Below, in pieces: positions 42,817-52,729 of a stretch of DNA of 64,000 nucleotides. Position 1 is the stretch's first letter. Each line of letters opens with the position of its first letter. The stretch is taken from positions 1,240,001 through 1,304,000 of the forward strand of contig NC_007426.1 in the NCBI RefSeq assembly GCF_000026045.1, written 5' to 3'. Origin of the DNA: Natronomonas pharaonis DSM 2160. GTDB lineage: Archaea; Halobacteriota; Halobacteria; Halobacteriales; Haloarculaceae. The position numbers and the translations under genes are program-made. The notes under the pieces are model-generated. The model made no database searches. It saw only the letters and a program-made list of their open reading frames with translations, and was not told the origin of the DNA.

Positions 42817-45800
42817 TCATTCGGCCCGCTGGAGTTCGACGACGAAGACGCTGCCGTCGGGGTCGTTGTCCTCGACGCGGACCTCGCCGCCGTAACGGTC
42901 GACGAGCGTCTCGACGAGATACAGCCCCAGCCCCGTCCCCTCGCTGTCGAGGCCTTTCTCGCCCTCCTCGAAGATTTGTTCCTTCCTGTCGTCAGGAATA
43001 CCGGGGCCGTTGTCGGCGATTCGTACCACGACGGTGTCGTCATCGGCTGTCGCAGAGAGTGCCACTTCAGGAAGGGCCTTATCGTTGTGCTGGATGGCGT
43101 TCGAGAGCAGGTTTCGGAACACCGACTCCAACATTCCATCGGCCAGCACTCGACACGACGGCAACGGTCCCTCGACGGTCACAAGAGTTCTCTCGTGGCT
43201 GGAACGGATGTCTTCGGCCTGCTCTTCGAGGACCCGCCGGAGGTTGACCGGTCGCGGGTCGTCGGTCGACTGGAGCAGTACTTCGGTGACATCTCGGGCG
43301 GTCGTCGTGATGTTGACCGCGTCCCGCGCCGCCTTGAGGACCTGCCGGATGAACTCTTCGCCCTCCTCGTCGACGTGGTCTTCGAGCAGGTCCGCGTAGG
43401 CGAGCACGAGCTGGAGGTCGTTGCGGATGTCGTGGCGGACGACCTGATTGAGTACCTCGAGGTCGTCGCGTTGCCGTTCGAGGGTCTGTTCGTATTCTTT
43501 GAGCTCCGTGATGTCACGAGCGTAGCCGAGGACGGCGTCGTCGCTCGTCTCTGCAGATTGGTAGGGAATCTTTGTCGTCTCGAGGATTCTGGTCTCTCCG
43601 TCGGCGGTGGTCAGCTTCTCTTCGGGAACCTCTTTCGGCTCACCGGATTCGATGACCTCGATGTCGTCTTTTCGGAACTGCTCGGAGTCTTCGACTTCGG
43701 GAATGACATCGCTTTCCTTCTTGCCTTCGAGTTCGTCGGGCGACATCCCGTAGGCGTCAGCAGTCGCCTCGTTGGCGAGCAGATACTCGCCGTCGCGGTT
43801 CTTGACGAAAACCAGGTCCGGGACGAGGTCGATGACCTGCCGGAGCTCCTCGCGGGCTGTTTTCAAAGCTTCCTCGTACTCCTTCCGGTCGGTGACGTCC
43901 TGTGCGATGGCGACGTACTTCTGTGGTTCGTCACCATCGACGAGCGGCGATATGGTCTGGTGGAGGATGATTTCCTCGCCGTCGGCACGCTGGTCAATCA
44001 TTTCGGCCTCCCATTGCTCACCGTTTTCGAGCGCCTCCCAGAACGTTTCGTAGAACGACTCGTCGTACTCGCCGGAGCTGAGAATGTTCGGTGTTTCGCC
44101 GAGTGTCTCGGCTTCGCTGTAGCCGGTCAGCTCCTCGAATGCGGGGTTGACGTACTCGATGGTCCCGTCGCGGTCGGTGATATAAACCGCGTGTCCCGTC
44201 TGCTCGATGGCTTCCCGGAACTGCTGGAGCCGCTGTTCGCGCTCTTTGCGCTCTGTGATGTCCTGGTGGACACCGACGATACGGTCCGGCTCGCCGTCAC
44301 CGGTCCATTCTACGACTCGACCGTGGCTTCGTATCCACCGCCAGTCGCCGTTCTTCGTACGGACGCGGTATTCGCTGCGCGCGGAGGTCCTATCCCCGTT
44401 CAACATCGCCTCGACATCCGACTCGACGCGGGGGAGGTCCTCGGGGTGGGTCAACTCAGCCCAAGCAGAGAGGTCGTGTTCGAACTCCTCCGGGTCGAAC
44501 CCGAGTAGCTCCGCGACACGGTCGTCGAAGGTAATCGACTCATCGGCAACGTCCCAATCGTAGACGCCGAGTCTCGATGCATCGAGGGCCATGTCGAGTC
44601 GGTCCTTCGTTACCTCGAGTTCGCGCTCGCGCTCTTTGCGCTCTGTGATGTCACGACTGTTGACCAGCAGGCCGTCGATTACGTCGTCGTCGAGACGGTT
44701 CTGTATTGTCGCCTCTATCCAGCACCACGACCCGTCGGCGCGTCGGAATCTTGTCTCCACCGTGCGAACCGTCGACGGGTCCTCCAGCACCTCGTCGATG
44801 GCCGCTGCGACGCGGTCGGTGTCCTCCTGTGGCTGGTAGCCGAACCCCTCCTCGCCAATCAACTCGTCGGGCTCGTAGCCGAGGACAGCCCGAACGGACG
44901 GGCTCACGTACTGTATCGTTCCGTCCGGGCCGATGACCGTCGCGATGTCGCTGAATGCCTCGATGATCCGTTCGTAGTATCTGAGTTCCTGTTCCCGCTG
45001 CTTTCGCTCGGTGATGTCGACGAGGTAGCCGAGGCGGTGGGTAATCTCGCCGTCCTCGCGGCGGTTTCTCGTGTGGTCGAGCACCCATCTGGTTTCACCG
45101 TCTGCGGTCACGACGCGGTATGGGTCGTGGCTGAACCGCTCGGTGTCCGGGCCGCTGCTTTCTTCTACCTCTCGCTGAACACGCTCTGCATCGCCCTCGT
45201 GAACGATATCGGAGAACGGTATTTCACCGGAAAGAAGCGCTTCCGGAGTGTAGCCGAGCACCGTTTCGATGTTCTCGGTGACGTACTCAACCGGCCATCC
45301 GGGTTCATCACGCCATCTGAAAACGATGGCCGGCCCCTGAGTGAACATCTCCCGTTCCTCGCGGAGTTCCTGCTCGGCCCGTTTTCGCTCGTCGATATCG
45401 ATGTGAATACCGACTGCCCGAATGGGGTTGCCGTCGGCGTCATGTTCGACCACCTGTCCGATGTCTCGTATCCATTTCCAGCCGCCGTCGGCGGTTCGCA
45501 TCCGGTGTTCCGTATCGTAGTAGTCCGTTTCGCCGTCAATGTGGGCTTCCAGCGCCGCCTCGACTGGTTCGAGGTCGTCGGGATGGACACGGCGCTCCCA
45601 CTCGTCGAGCGACGAGCTGATTTCCTCGGGGTCGTGGCCGAGCATCGTCGCCCAGTTGTCGTTGAACTCGACTTCGTCTGTCGTCATGTCCCAGTCCCAG
45701 ACGCCGAGGTTTGCGCCGTCGACGGCGAGCTCGAACCGCTCTTTGAGCGTCCGAAGCTCCGCTTCGCGCTCTTTGCGCTCGGTACTGTCTCTGGCCATCG

Positions 45801-47295
45801 CGACGTAGCGAGGCTCGCCGTCGACAGTGAGCTTGTTGACCCACACCGCCACGGGGAACGTCGATCCGTCACGGCGCTTGTGCTCCGCTTCAGCCTTGAT
45901 GACCTCTCCAACCGACATGTCTCGCCAGCGGGCTTGAAGGTCGTCCAGCTCCCAGCCGACTTCCCAGTCGGTGACGGTCATCGATTCGAGTTCGTCGCGG
46001 CTGTAGCCGAGTTCGTCGACAAGCCGCTGGTTCACGTCGATTACTTCGCCATCTTCATCGTGGACGACGATAGTGTCCGGTGCCTCGTCGAACAGCACCC
46101 GGAGCCGTTCTCGGGCCCGCTCGAGGTCTTGTTCCCGCTGCTTTCGCTCGGTGATGTCCTGAATCGTTCCTCGAACCGCCACAGCGTCGCCGTCCTCCAT
46201 CCGGGGCTGGCCGCGGAGACGAGCCCACCGGCGCGTCTCTTCTGCATCACCGATGCGGGCCTCTATGTCGTAGGATTCTCCCTCCTCGACAGCCCGCTCG
46301 AACGCCTCCCGCACCTCCGGACGGTCTTCAGGGTGGTAGTACTCGATACCCTCGCCGGCTTCCGGCTGGTAGTCTGGCTCCAGTCCGTATATCTCGTTTA
46401 CTTCCTTGGTCCACCACCCCTCTCCGGTGCGCAGGTCCGTTTCCCACGCGCCGAGGTCGGCGATCTCCTGTGCCTGCTCGAAGAGGTCGTTTTTTCGTTC
46501 TAGCTCCTCCTGTGTGCGCTTCAGCCCGGTAATCTCCCGCGTGGCTCCGACGATTCGCTCGACGGCTCCGTCGATGACGATGGGAGTCAGCGTCGTCTGC
46601 CAGACAGTTGGCTCTTCGTCGAATACCAGTTCCTCTTCGTACGTAATCGAGGCCTGCTTTTCGAGGCATTCACGGTAATTCGCTTCGAGTTCGGCTCCGA
46701 GCTCCTCGCCGAACACTTCGACGGGTGTCTTACCGCGAACCGCCGCCGTTGATTTGCCGATTGCGTCCGCCTCGCGCTGGTTGATTCGCTGAAACCGAAT
46801 GTCACCCTCCTCGTCGACATCGAGCAGAAACAGTGCCTCCTGAACGTTTTCGAAGACAGTCTCGTACTCTCGCTCTAACTGTTCCGTGCTTCGGTGGCTG
46901 GCTGCTATCTCTTTGCCCTGTCTGGCTGCGCTCACGACGCGCTCGGTAAGGAGTTCCTCACGAGCGGCGCCGACATCAGTACAGAAGTAATCGGTTACGT
47001 CGAGGGAGATGGCCCGCTGTGCGTCGGCTTCCGGAATCGTGTCTGCGATGAGGACGAACGGAAGCCCCGGGGCGACTTCACGAACCGATGACAGCAACTC
47101 CACGCCGTCTGCTTCCGGCAGTGCATATCCTGAGACCACACAGTCCGGCTGCCGCTCCTCAACCGCCGCAAGCGCGTCTGCCGCTTTGGTCTCCGTCTCC
47201 ACCGTGATGCTATCATCCTCGCGTTCGAGGCGTGTTGTCGCATCCTGAACGGGTGCGCCGTCGCCAACGCAGAGAACGGAGACGTGCGTAGACAT
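42817..47295 (-). CDS. Giant multi-PAS histidine kinase with degenerate receiver
   Basis: 1492 residues without transmembrane helices. Residues 1-125 form a receiver-like domain that lacks the phosphoacceptor: the usual Asp is Gly56 (VVSGYALP), and the acidic pair is also degraded (Gly11-Asp12). Next come about nine PAS/PAC repeats (about 140-1270), each closing with a DITERK-type motif. The kinase core follows: His1288 in VRHDIRNDLQLV, the N-box NLLSNAIQHN, and ATP-lid motifs DNGPGIPDD and GTGLGLYLV. It is an intracellular sensor with many possible ligands (redox, heme, light). No cognate receiver gene adjoins. Confidence 0.9.
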   Translation of the reverse strand: MSTHVSVLCVGDGAPVQDATTRLEREDDSITVETETKAADALAAVEERQPDCVVSGYALPEADGVELLSSVREVAPGLPFVLIADTIPEADAQRAISLDVTDYFCTDVGAAREELLTERVVSAARQGKEIAASHRSTEQLEREYETVFENVQEALFLLDVDEEGDIRFQRINQREADAIGKSTAAVRGKTPVEVFGEELGAELEANYRECLEKQASITYEEELVFDEEPTVWQTTLTPIVIDGAVERIVGATREITGLKRTQEELERKNDLFEQAQEIADLGAWETDLRTGEGWWTKEVNEIYGLEPDYQPEAGEGIEYYHPEDRPEVREAFERAVEEGESYDIEARIGDAEETRRWARLRGQPRMEDGDAVAVRGTIQDITERKQREQDLERARERLRVLFDEAPDTIVVHDEDGEVIDVNQRLVDELGYSRDELESMTVTDWEVGWELDDLQARWRDMSVGEVIKAEAEHKRRDGSTFPVAVWVNKLTVDGEPRYVAMARDSTERKEREAELRTLKERFELAVDGANLGVWDWDMTTDEVEFNDNWATMLGHDPEEISSSLDEWERRVHPDDLEPVEAALEAHIDGETDYYDTEHRMRTADGGWKWIRDIGQVVEHDADGNPIRAVGIHIDIDERKRAEQELREEREMFTQGPAIVFRWRDEPGWPVEYVTENIETVLGYTPEALLSGEIPFSDIVHEGDAERVQREVEESSGPDTERFSHDPYRVVTADGETRWVLDHTRNRREDGEITHRLGYLVDITERKQREQELRYYERIIEAFSDIATVIGPDGTIQYVSPSVRAVLGYEPDELIGEEGFGYQPQEDTDRVAAAIDEVLEDPSTVRTVETRFRRADGSWCWIEATIQNRLDDDVIDGLLVNSRDITERKERERELEVTKDRLDMALDASRLGVYDWDVADESITFDDRVAELLGFDPEEFEHDLSAWAELTHPEDLPRVESDVEAMLNGDRTSARSEYRVRTKNGDWRWIRSHGRVVEWTGDGEPDRIVGVHQDITERKEREQRLQQFREAIEQTGHAVYITDRDGTIEYVNPAFEELTGYSEAETLGETPNILSSGEYDESFYETFWEALENGEQWEAEMIDQRADGEEIILHQTISPLVDGDEPQKYVAIAQDVTDRKEYEEALKTAREELRQVIDLVPDLVFVKNRDGEYLLANEATADAYGMSPDELEGKKESDVIPEVEDSEQFRKDDIEVIESGEPKEVPEEKLTTADGETRILETTKIPYQSAETSDDAVLGYARDITELKEYEQTLERQRDDLEVLNQVVRHDIRNDLQLVLAYADLLEDHVDEEGEEFIRQVLKAARDAVNITTTARDVTEVLLQSTDDPRPVNLRRVLEEQAEDIRSSHERTLVTVEGPLPSCRVLADGMLESVFRNLLSNAIQHNDKALPEVALSATADDDTVVVRIADNGPGIPDDRKEQIFEEGEKGLDSEGTGLGLYLVETLVDRYGGEVRVEDNDPDGSVFVVELQRAE

Positions 47296-47380
47296 GCGCT
47301 ACTATTCGCTGCCACGGAGCAAAAGTGTCACCCTGTTTCGAGCGATTGAACTAAGGTTTCCACCGTCTATCGGCGGATGG

Positions 47381-47388
47381 TTTATATA
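47381..47388 (+). promoter_or_regulatory. TATA box for the DUF3006-like gene
   Basis: tttatata centred about 29 bp before the ATG at 47,413. This supports the internal ATG over the earlier in-frame start, which lies within the box. Confidence 0.65.
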
Positions 47389-47412
47389 CCGGAACGCGGC
47401 CAACACGTCTCG

Positions 47413-47730
47413 ATGCGCACTGCAACCGCGCTGTGTGTCGTAGCATTGCTTTCGACTGCCCTGCTGTCCGGCGTCGCTGCTGCTGAAGCCGACCAGACAG
47501 CCGTTGTCGACCGCATCGGCGACGACTACGCTGTCATGCTCATCGAGGAAGACGGCGAGACGGTCGACCAAGCTGTCGTCGACCCCGAAACACTCCCTGA
47601 TGAGGGCCGCTATGAGGGGGCCATCTATCAGGTCGTCGACGGTGAGTACGTCTACGACGGCGAGGAAAGCGACGACCGGGACAGCCGCCTCGGAGAGCTA
47701 CTGGAGGCGCTGTCGGAACGACTCTCGTAG
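47413..47730 (+). CDS. Secreted DUF3006-like protein
   Basis: 105 residues from ATG 47,413. An N-terminal signal peptide (MRTATALCVVALLSTALLSG, cleavage near AAA-EA) leads into a small beta-barrel-like domain (AVVDRIGDDYAVMLIEEDGETVDQ, then LPDEG). This resembles DUF3006, proteins that often accompany secreted nucleases or hydrolases, and an acidic tail follows. No such partner is adjacent. It lies 117 bp from the kinase gene, divergently. Confidence 0.75.
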   Translation: MRTATALCVVALLSTALLSGVAAAEADQTAVVDRIGDDYAVMLIEEDGETVDQAVVDPETLPDEGRYEGAIYQVVDGEYVYDGEESDDRDSRLGELLEALSERLS

Positions 47731-47858
47731 CACAGACGCGGGTTTCGGCCGCGCTCGACAGCGGCGATAGCCGCTGCTATCGGCGTTGTACTGAGATGTT
47801 GCGAGGGAAGGCCGCTCCGAGAGCGGTCTTCCGCATCGGGCGGGAGTGACCCCGGCGA

Positions 47859-47922
47859 TGCGAGGGGAGGGATTTGAACCACGGTCGCGCCGGAGGCGCT
47901 CCCTGATTCAAACCCTCCTGCA
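47859..47922 (-). repeat. Palindromic copy of the tRNA-Leu 3' end
   Basis: Bases 47,859-47,880 repeat the last 22 bases of the tRNA-Leu gene (47,945-47,966) exactly; the match continues for four more bases with one base missing. A short hairpin follows (gcgcc 47,887-47,891 / ggcgc 47,895-47,899). An inverted copy at about 47,907-47,922 pairs with 47,859-47,878. The inverted arm lacks the same T-loop base as in the tRNA-Val element. It lies downstream of the tRNA on its strand, 64 bp away. Confidence 0.7.
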
Positions 47923-47944
47923 TTTGCGCGCTGTGGCACGCTCA

Positions 47945-48028
47945 TGCGAGGGGAGGGATTTGAACCCACGGACCTCTACAGGAGCGGATCTTGAGTCCGC
48001 CGCCGTTTCCAGGCTTGGCTACCCTCGC
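47945..48028 (-). tRNA. tRNA-Leu (anticodon CAA)
   Basis: On the minus strand this is a class II tRNA of 84 bases. The acceptor GCGAGGG pairs with CCCTCGC, discriminator A at 47,945. The anticodon stem GCGGA/TCCGC closes the loop CTCAAGA (anticodon CAA). A long variable arm (TCCTGTAGAGGT region) and a T-arm GGGTTCAAATCCC are present. No intron is seen and CCA is not encoded. Confidence 0.95.
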
Positions 48029-48030
48029 AC

Positions 48031-48053
48031 GCGTTGCCAACTGAGCCACCCGA
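48031..48053 (-). other. Fragment resembling the 5' end of another tRNA
   Basis: The minus strand here reads like the first 23-24 bases of a tRNA: an acceptor-like GTCGGG, then TG and GGCTCAGTTGGC, the D-arm consensus. It breaks off two bases before the tRNA-Leu gene. The D-stem is not closed properly and no anticodon arm follows, so it is a relic or a chance match. Confidence 0.4.
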
Positions 48054-48119
48054 CAGCTAAAGCGTTGCGGGTTCGGGACAAAGCGCGCGACCGAAGTAGC
48101 CCGAGAACATAGTTCGTGT

Positions 48120-48596
48120 ATGGTCGACCATCCGCGCCTCATCGAAGACGCCCCCGACGAGTGGCTGCTGGGGGTCTCACTCGCCGACAACGCCGCCCAC
48201 AACTTCGCCGACCCGAGCCGCGAGGAGTTCCACCTGACGACGCGCGCCACGGCGTTGCTCGTCGACGACCTCGAATACGCCCACACGGAGGAGGTAGCCG
48301 ACGAGACCGCCCGGGCACTCTTGCTCACCGAGGGGGCATACCGCCCGGACGAAAAGGCGAACCCTGCCGACACCATCCAGCGGCTCGAACAACCAAGCGG
48401 CGGCAAGCATCCGACTGATGCCGAGCTCGAACGGGTTGCCGACTACCTCCGGAACGCCGAAATCGACGAGCGCGCCGAGTGGATAACCGAGGAGTTCATC
48501 GAGGAGTCCCGGCTCGAATCGGTGGTGTCGCCCGACGAGCTACAGACCAAGCGCAACCGGATGAACTCGCTCCGCGGTATCGCCAAGGACCTCTAA
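48120..48596 (+). CDS. Conserved haloarchaeal hypothetical protein
   Basis: 158 acidic residues, all-helical by appearance, with no membrane span. Patterns such as [17 protein letters not shown] and [17 protein letters not shown] suggest a compact helical bundle. It is followed after 14 bp by the DUF309 gene on the same strand, so they are probably co-transcribed. I cannot name the family. Confidence 0.7.
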   Translation: MVDHPRLIEDAPDEWLLGVSLADNAAHNFADPSREEFHLTTRATALLVDDLEYAHTEEVADETARALLLTEGAYRPDEKANPADTIQRLEQPSGGKHPTDAELERVADYLRNAEIDERAEWITEEFIEESRLESVVSPDELQTKRNRMNSLRGIAKDL

Positions 48597-48610
48597 CCCC
48601 CCGACAGCCG

Positions 48611-49105
48611 ATGGACGACCACACCGTCGACAACGATGTCCCGCCGCCGACGAACGGCGACCCGACCGGCTGGCAGCGCCGCCGCGGTCGCTCGAACGGC
48701 TGGGAGCACGGCACGCTCCGGCGGGCGGTCGTCCACGGTGTTCGGCTCTACAACGACGGGGCGTATCACGAGTCCCACGACTGTTTTGAAGCGGAGTGGT
48801 ACAACTACGGCCGTGGCACAGCCGAAAGCGCCTTTCTCCACGGGATGGTCCAAGTCGCTGCGGGCGCGTACAAGCACTTCGACTTCGAGGACGACGACGG
48901 CATGCGCAGCCTCTTCGAGACGGCCCTACAGTACTTGGAGGGGATGCCTCGCGACTACTACGGCGTCGATGTCCTCGCTGTCCGGACGGCGGTCACGAAC
49001 GCCATCAACGACCCAGCAGAGCTTGCGGGCTGGCAGATTCCGCTTGACGGCGAGCGCCCGACAGCGCGGCCGGTCGACTTCGAGTACGCTCGGCGTCTCG
49101 ACTGA
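48611..49105 (+). CDS. DUF309 protein
   Basis: 164 residues from ATG 48,611 ([16 protein letters not shown]). The DUF309 signature is clear: [24 protein letters not shown], with the HESHDxxExxW histidines and glutamates, followed by [14 protein letters not shown]. The family is all-helical and looks like a metal-site bundle, but its function is not known. It follows the hypothetical gene after 14 bp. Confidence 0.85.
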   Translation: MDDHTVDNDVPPPTNGDPTGWQRRRGRSNGWEHGTLRRAVVHGVRLYNDGAYHESHDCFEAEWYNYGRGTAESAFLHGMVQVAAGAYKHFDFEDDDGMRSLFETALQYLEGMPRDYYGVDVLAVRTAVTNAINDPAELAGWQIPLDGERPTARPVDFEYARRLD

Positions 49106-49185
49106 GTGCGGCGACGCCGTGCGAGGGGCAGCGATTCTGTGGCCGACGGGGAAACGCGTATCTACCTGCCGACAGACGGGCCGGT

Positions 49186-49776
49186 ATGCGCGATATCGAT
49201 GAGACGGACCGCGAGCTGCTGCGGCTGCTGCTGGAGGACGGGCGGCGGCCCTACAAAGAGCTGGCCGAGGCGGTCGAGCTCTCGCCGCCGGCCGTCAGCG
49301 ACCGCATCGACCGCCTCCGGGAGCTGGGTGTCATCCAACGCTTTACGGTGGATGTCGACCGCTCGAAGCTCCGTGAGGGAGTCAGGCTGGCGGTGACGCT
49401 ATCGGTGCGCCCGGGCGAGACGACCGCCGTCCGCGAGGCGCTCGCCGATGTCGAGGGAGTCGAGCACGTATTTGCGACCGCCGACAGCCGGCTGTTTGTC
49501 GTCGCGACGTTCCCGTCCGGCGACATCGAGACGCATCTGGCGGCGGCATTCGATACCGGGGCCGTCGAAGCCGTTGAGGCAACCCCGCTTGTGGGTGCTG
49601 ACTGGCATCCGGCGCTCGGTGAGGTGACCCTCGGATTGGAGTGTGCCGAGTGTGGTAACACCGTCACTGACGAGGGGGTCTCGGCGACAATTGACGGCGA
49701 CCGCTACGAGTTCTGCTGTGGCTCCTGTGAGGCTCGGTTCGAAGAACGGTATGCGGAGCTACAGCAGAACGCTTAG
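49186..49776 (+). CDS. Lrp/AsnC regulator with C-terminal TRASH metal-binding domain
   Basis: 196 residues. The N-terminal HTH (RELLRLLLEDGRRPYKELAEAVELSPPAVSDRIDRL) and RAM-like domain are those of Lrp/AsnC. Residues 150-192 are a TRASH domain with Cys153, Cys156, Cys177, Cys178 and Cys181. In Halobacterium a protein of this build (VNG1179C) is reported to control the copper-exporting ATPase gene. Here a CopZ gene overlaps its end on the other strand and a CopA gene follows, so it very likely senses copper and regulates them. Confidence 0.88.
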   Translation: MRDIDETDRELLRLLLEDGRRPYKELAEAVELSPPAVSDRIDRLRELGVIQRFTVDVDRSKLREGVRLAVTLSVRPGETTAVREALADVEGVEHVFATADSRLFVVATFPSGDIETHLAAAFDTGAVEAVEATPLVGADWHPALGEVTLGLECAECGNTVTDEGVSATIDGDRYEFCCGSCEARFEERYAELQQNA

Positions 49777-49967
49777 TCGACGCTGTACCCTGCTTCGGAG
49801 ACGGCTTCGGCGAGCACGTTCCAGTCGGCACCGCCCTCGACAGTGACGGTGCCGTCCTCGTGGTCAGCGTCGACGGCGTCCACGCCGTCGAGTTCGCCGA
49901 GCGACTCCTCGATTTCGGTCTCGCAACCGCCGCAGGCCATGTCGGGGACTGAGAGCGTCGTTGCCAT
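49773..49967 (-). CDS. copZ: Copper chaperone CopZ-like HMA protein
   Basis: 64 residues forming one heavy-metal-associated domain, with the metal site MACGGC (Cys12, Cys15; MxCxxC family pattern). It would deliver Cu(I) to the HMA domains of the ATPase encoded divergently 150 bp away. Its stop overlaps the regulator gene by 4 bp on the opposite strand. Confidence 0.9.
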   Translation of the reverse strand: MATTLSVPDMACGGCETEIEESLGELDGVDAVDADHEDGTVTVEGGADWNVLAEAVSEAGYSVD

Positions 49968-50117
49968 ATCAATGGATACGGACCGGTCGTTCTTTGCCGT
50001 TTCTGTTTTGTATCTAATTTCGAACTCTTTTTTGCTTTGGTTAGAAAGGTGGGGTGGCAGCTACAGTTTGGACCAGAAGGGACAAACCGCATCAACGGGG
50101 GACTCGTATACATAGGT

Positions 50118-52673
50118 ATGGCAACCGAAACGCGAATCGAGGTCGGGGGGATGCATTGCTCGACCTGCTCGGAAACCGTCGCCGAGTCGGTCGAGGCCCT
50201 CGATGGTGTCCGTTCGGCCTCGGTCAACTACGCGACCGATTCGGCGACGGTCGAGTACGACCCCGGTACGGCATCGCTGTCGGACATCTACGGGGCAATC
50301 TCCGAGGCCGGGTATGAGCCACGGCGGGAGACGCGCACCATCGAGGTCGGTGGGATGCATTGTTCGACCTGCTCGGAAACCGTCGCGGGGGCGCTCGCGG
50401 AGGTGCCGGGGGCCATCGATGCCTCCGTCAACTACGCGACCGACGAGGCGACAGTCGAATATAATCCGGAGGCGTTCTCGGTGGAAACTGCCCGTGCGGC
50501 AATCGAAGACGCGGGATACGACCCGGTCGTCGACGAGAGCGACGACGACGGTGACGCGGGCGGGTCGGCCGCCGAGCGCGAACTGCGGAAACAGCGCCGC
50601 CTCGTCGTCGGCGGCGGACTACTCACGCTTCCCTTCATCTACCTCATGACGGCGATGTTCTCTCCCCTCCCGCAGCCGGACACCGTTGCCGGTGTCCCCT
50701 TCGGGTGGGTGGAGTTCGTCTTCGCGACGGCGCTGATGGCAACGCTCGGCAAGGAGTTCATCGTCGGCGCATACACCGCGGCCCGAAACCGGACCGCGAA
50801 TATGGACACGCTGGTTGCGGTCGGGACAACCGCCGGCTACCTCTTCAGTACGGCCGTGGTTCTCGGCGCGATTACCGGCGACCTCTACTTCGAGGCGGTT
50901 GGCTTCATCCTCTGGTTTATCACCGTCGGCAACTGGTTGGAGGCCCGCTCGAAAGCTCGGGCCTCCGACGCGCTTCGTGAACTCCTCCGGATGGAGGCCG
51001 AAGAGGCGACCGTCGTCGTCGATGGCGAGGAACGGACGGTGCCGCTCTCAGAGGTCGCGGTCGGCGACCGGCTGAAGGTCCGTCCGGGCGAGCGAATTCC
51101 GACGGACGGCGTCGTCGTCGACGGCGATTCGGCGGTCGACGAGTCGATGTTGACCGGCGAATCGGTCCCCGTCGAGAAGTCGCCGGGCGACGAGGTCGTC
51201 GGCTCGACGGTCAACGAAAACGGCGTGCTCGTCGTCGAGGCGACGAAGGTCGGCGAGGATACCGCCCTCCAGCAGATTGTCCGCCGCGTCAAGGAAGCCC
51301 AATCCCGCCAGCCGGACATCCAGCGGCTTGTCGACCGCGTCAGCGGCTACTTCGTCCCGGCGGTCATCGTCAACGCCGTCGTCTGGGCAATTCTGTGGGC
51401 GGCGTTCCCGACCGAACTCTACAGTCTGGTTCAGTATCTCCCCTTCGAGCAGGTCGGCGGCGGCCCGGTTGCCGGCGGCGTGCCGCTGTTCGAGTTCTCG
51501 ATGGTCGTTTTCGCGTCGGCGGTGCTCATCGCTTGTCCCTGTGCGCTCGGGTTGGCGACGCCCGCGGCGACGATGGTCGGCTCGACGATATCGGCGAAGA
51601 ACGGCGTCCTCTTCAAGGGCGGCGACATCCTCGAACGGGTTCGGGAGGTCGATGCGGTCGTCTTCGACAAAACCGGCACCCTGACCGAAGGCGAGATGCA
51701 GCTGACCGATGTCGTCCCGCTCGACAGCCACCGACCGGACGGCGGAGCCGTTACCACACCCGCAGTCGACGAGACGTACGTTCTGTCGGCGGCGGCCAGC
51801 GCCGAAGCTGGCTCCGAGCACCCGCTCGGTCAGGCTATCGTTGCGGGAGCCAAAGAGCGTGCTATCGATGTCACGGAGCCGACGGAGTTCGAGAACGTTC
51901 CGGGCAAGGGTGTCACAGCAACGACCGACCACGGCGAAGTGCTCGTCGGGAACCGGAAGCTCCTCGAAGACCGCGGCGTGGACACGGCCCCCGCCAGCGA
52001 GACGATGGCGGAACTCGAAGCCGAGGGCAAGACGGCGATGGTCGTCGCCGTAGATGGCGCGGTCGTCGGCGTCGTTGCGACGGCCGACACCGTTCGGGAA
52101 AGCGCCACCGAAACCGTTGCGGCGCTCACCGAGCGCGGCTACGACGTGTTCATGCTCACCGGCGACAACGAGCGGACCGCCCACGCCGTCGCTGCCGAAG
52201 TCGGCATTCCCGAAGCGAACGTCAGAGCGAGCGTTCTGCCCGACGAGAAGGCCGATGTCATCGATGCTATCCAGGCCGACGGCACGCATGCGATGATGGT
52301 CGGCGACGGGGTCAACGACGCGCCGGCGCTGACGACGGCGAACATCGGCGTCGCCATCGGTTCCGGGACCGACGTTGCCATCGAGGCCGCAGACGTGACG
52401 CTGATGCGCTCGGACCCGGCCGACGTGCTCAAGGCGCTCCGCATCTCGCAGGCGACTATCTCGAAGGTCTGGCAGAACCTCTTTTGGGCGTTCGCATACA
52501 ACACGACGCTCATCCCCATAGCGTCGCTTGGACTGCTGAACCCGGCGCTTGCTGGGGCCGCGATGGCCGCCTCCAGCGTCTCGGTCATGACAAACAGCCT
52601 CGCGTTCGCCAACTACGAGCCGACCAGCGACTACGTGCCGCTGCCGCTGCGGCCGCTGGCCGCGCTCCGGTGA
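50118..52673 (+). CDS. copA: Cu(I)-exporting P1B-type ATPase (CopA)
   Basis: 851 residues from ATG 50,118 ([11 protein letters not shown]); the longer frame has no family match. Two N-terminal HMA domains carry GGMHCSTC (Cys14/17 and Cys82/85). Eight transmembrane helices follow. The membrane metal site is CPC at about Cys473-Cys475, the phosphorylated Asp517 lies in DKTGTLT, and the hinge is [10 protein letters not shown]. It pumps Cu(I) (or Ag(I)) out of the cytoplasm. It is divergent from copZ and downstream of the Lrp-TRASH regulator. Confidence 0.95.
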   Translation: MATETRIEVGGMHCSTCSETVAESVEALDGVRSASVNYATDSATVEYDPGTASLSDIYGAISEAGYEPRRETRTIEVGGMHCSTCSETVAGALAEVPGAIDASVNYATDEATVEYNPEAFSVETARAAIEDAGYDPVVDESDDDGDAGGSAAERELRKQRRLVVGGGLLTLPFIYLMTAMFSPLPQPDTVAGVPFGWVEFVFATALMATLGKEFIVGAYTAARNRTANMDTLVAVGTTAGYLFSTAVVLGAITGDLYFEAVGFILWFITVGNWLEARSKARASDALRELLRMEAEEATVVVDGEERTVPLSEVAVGDRLKVRPGERIPTDGVVVDGDSAVDESMLTGESVPVEKSPGDEVVGSTVNENGVLVVEATKVGEDTALQQIVRRVKEAQSRQPDIQRLVDRVSGYFVPAVIVNAVVWAILWAAFPTELYSLVQYLPFEQVGGGPVAGGVPLFEFSMVVFASAVLIACPCALGLATPAATMVGSTISAKNGVLFKGGDILERVREVDAVVFDKTGTLTEGEMQLTDVVPLDSHRPDGGAVTTPAVDETYVLSAAASAEAGSEHPLGQAIVAGAKERAIDVTEPTEFENVPGKGVTATTDHGEVLVGNRKLLEDRGVDTAPASETMAELEAEGKTAMVVAVDGAVVGVVATADTVRESATETVAALTERGYDVFMLTGDNERTAHAVAAEVGIPEANVRASVLPDEKADVIDAIQADGTHAMMVGDGVNDAPALTTANIGVAIGSGTDVAIEAADVTLMRSDPADVLKALRISQATISKVWQNLFWAFAYNTTLIPIASLGLLNPALAGAAMAASSVSVMTNSLAFANYEPTSDYVPLPLRPLAALR

Positions 52674-52729
52674 AGTGTGTCCGGTTGCTGCAATAGCGCT
52701 TATTATCGCGGCGACGATACTACACGGGT

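Noticed and set aside
42976-44508. 510-residue plus-strand frame opposite the giant kinase
   Set aside because: Composition is Val/Leu/Arg shadow of repeated PAS codons; no motif, and the sense frame is unmistakable.
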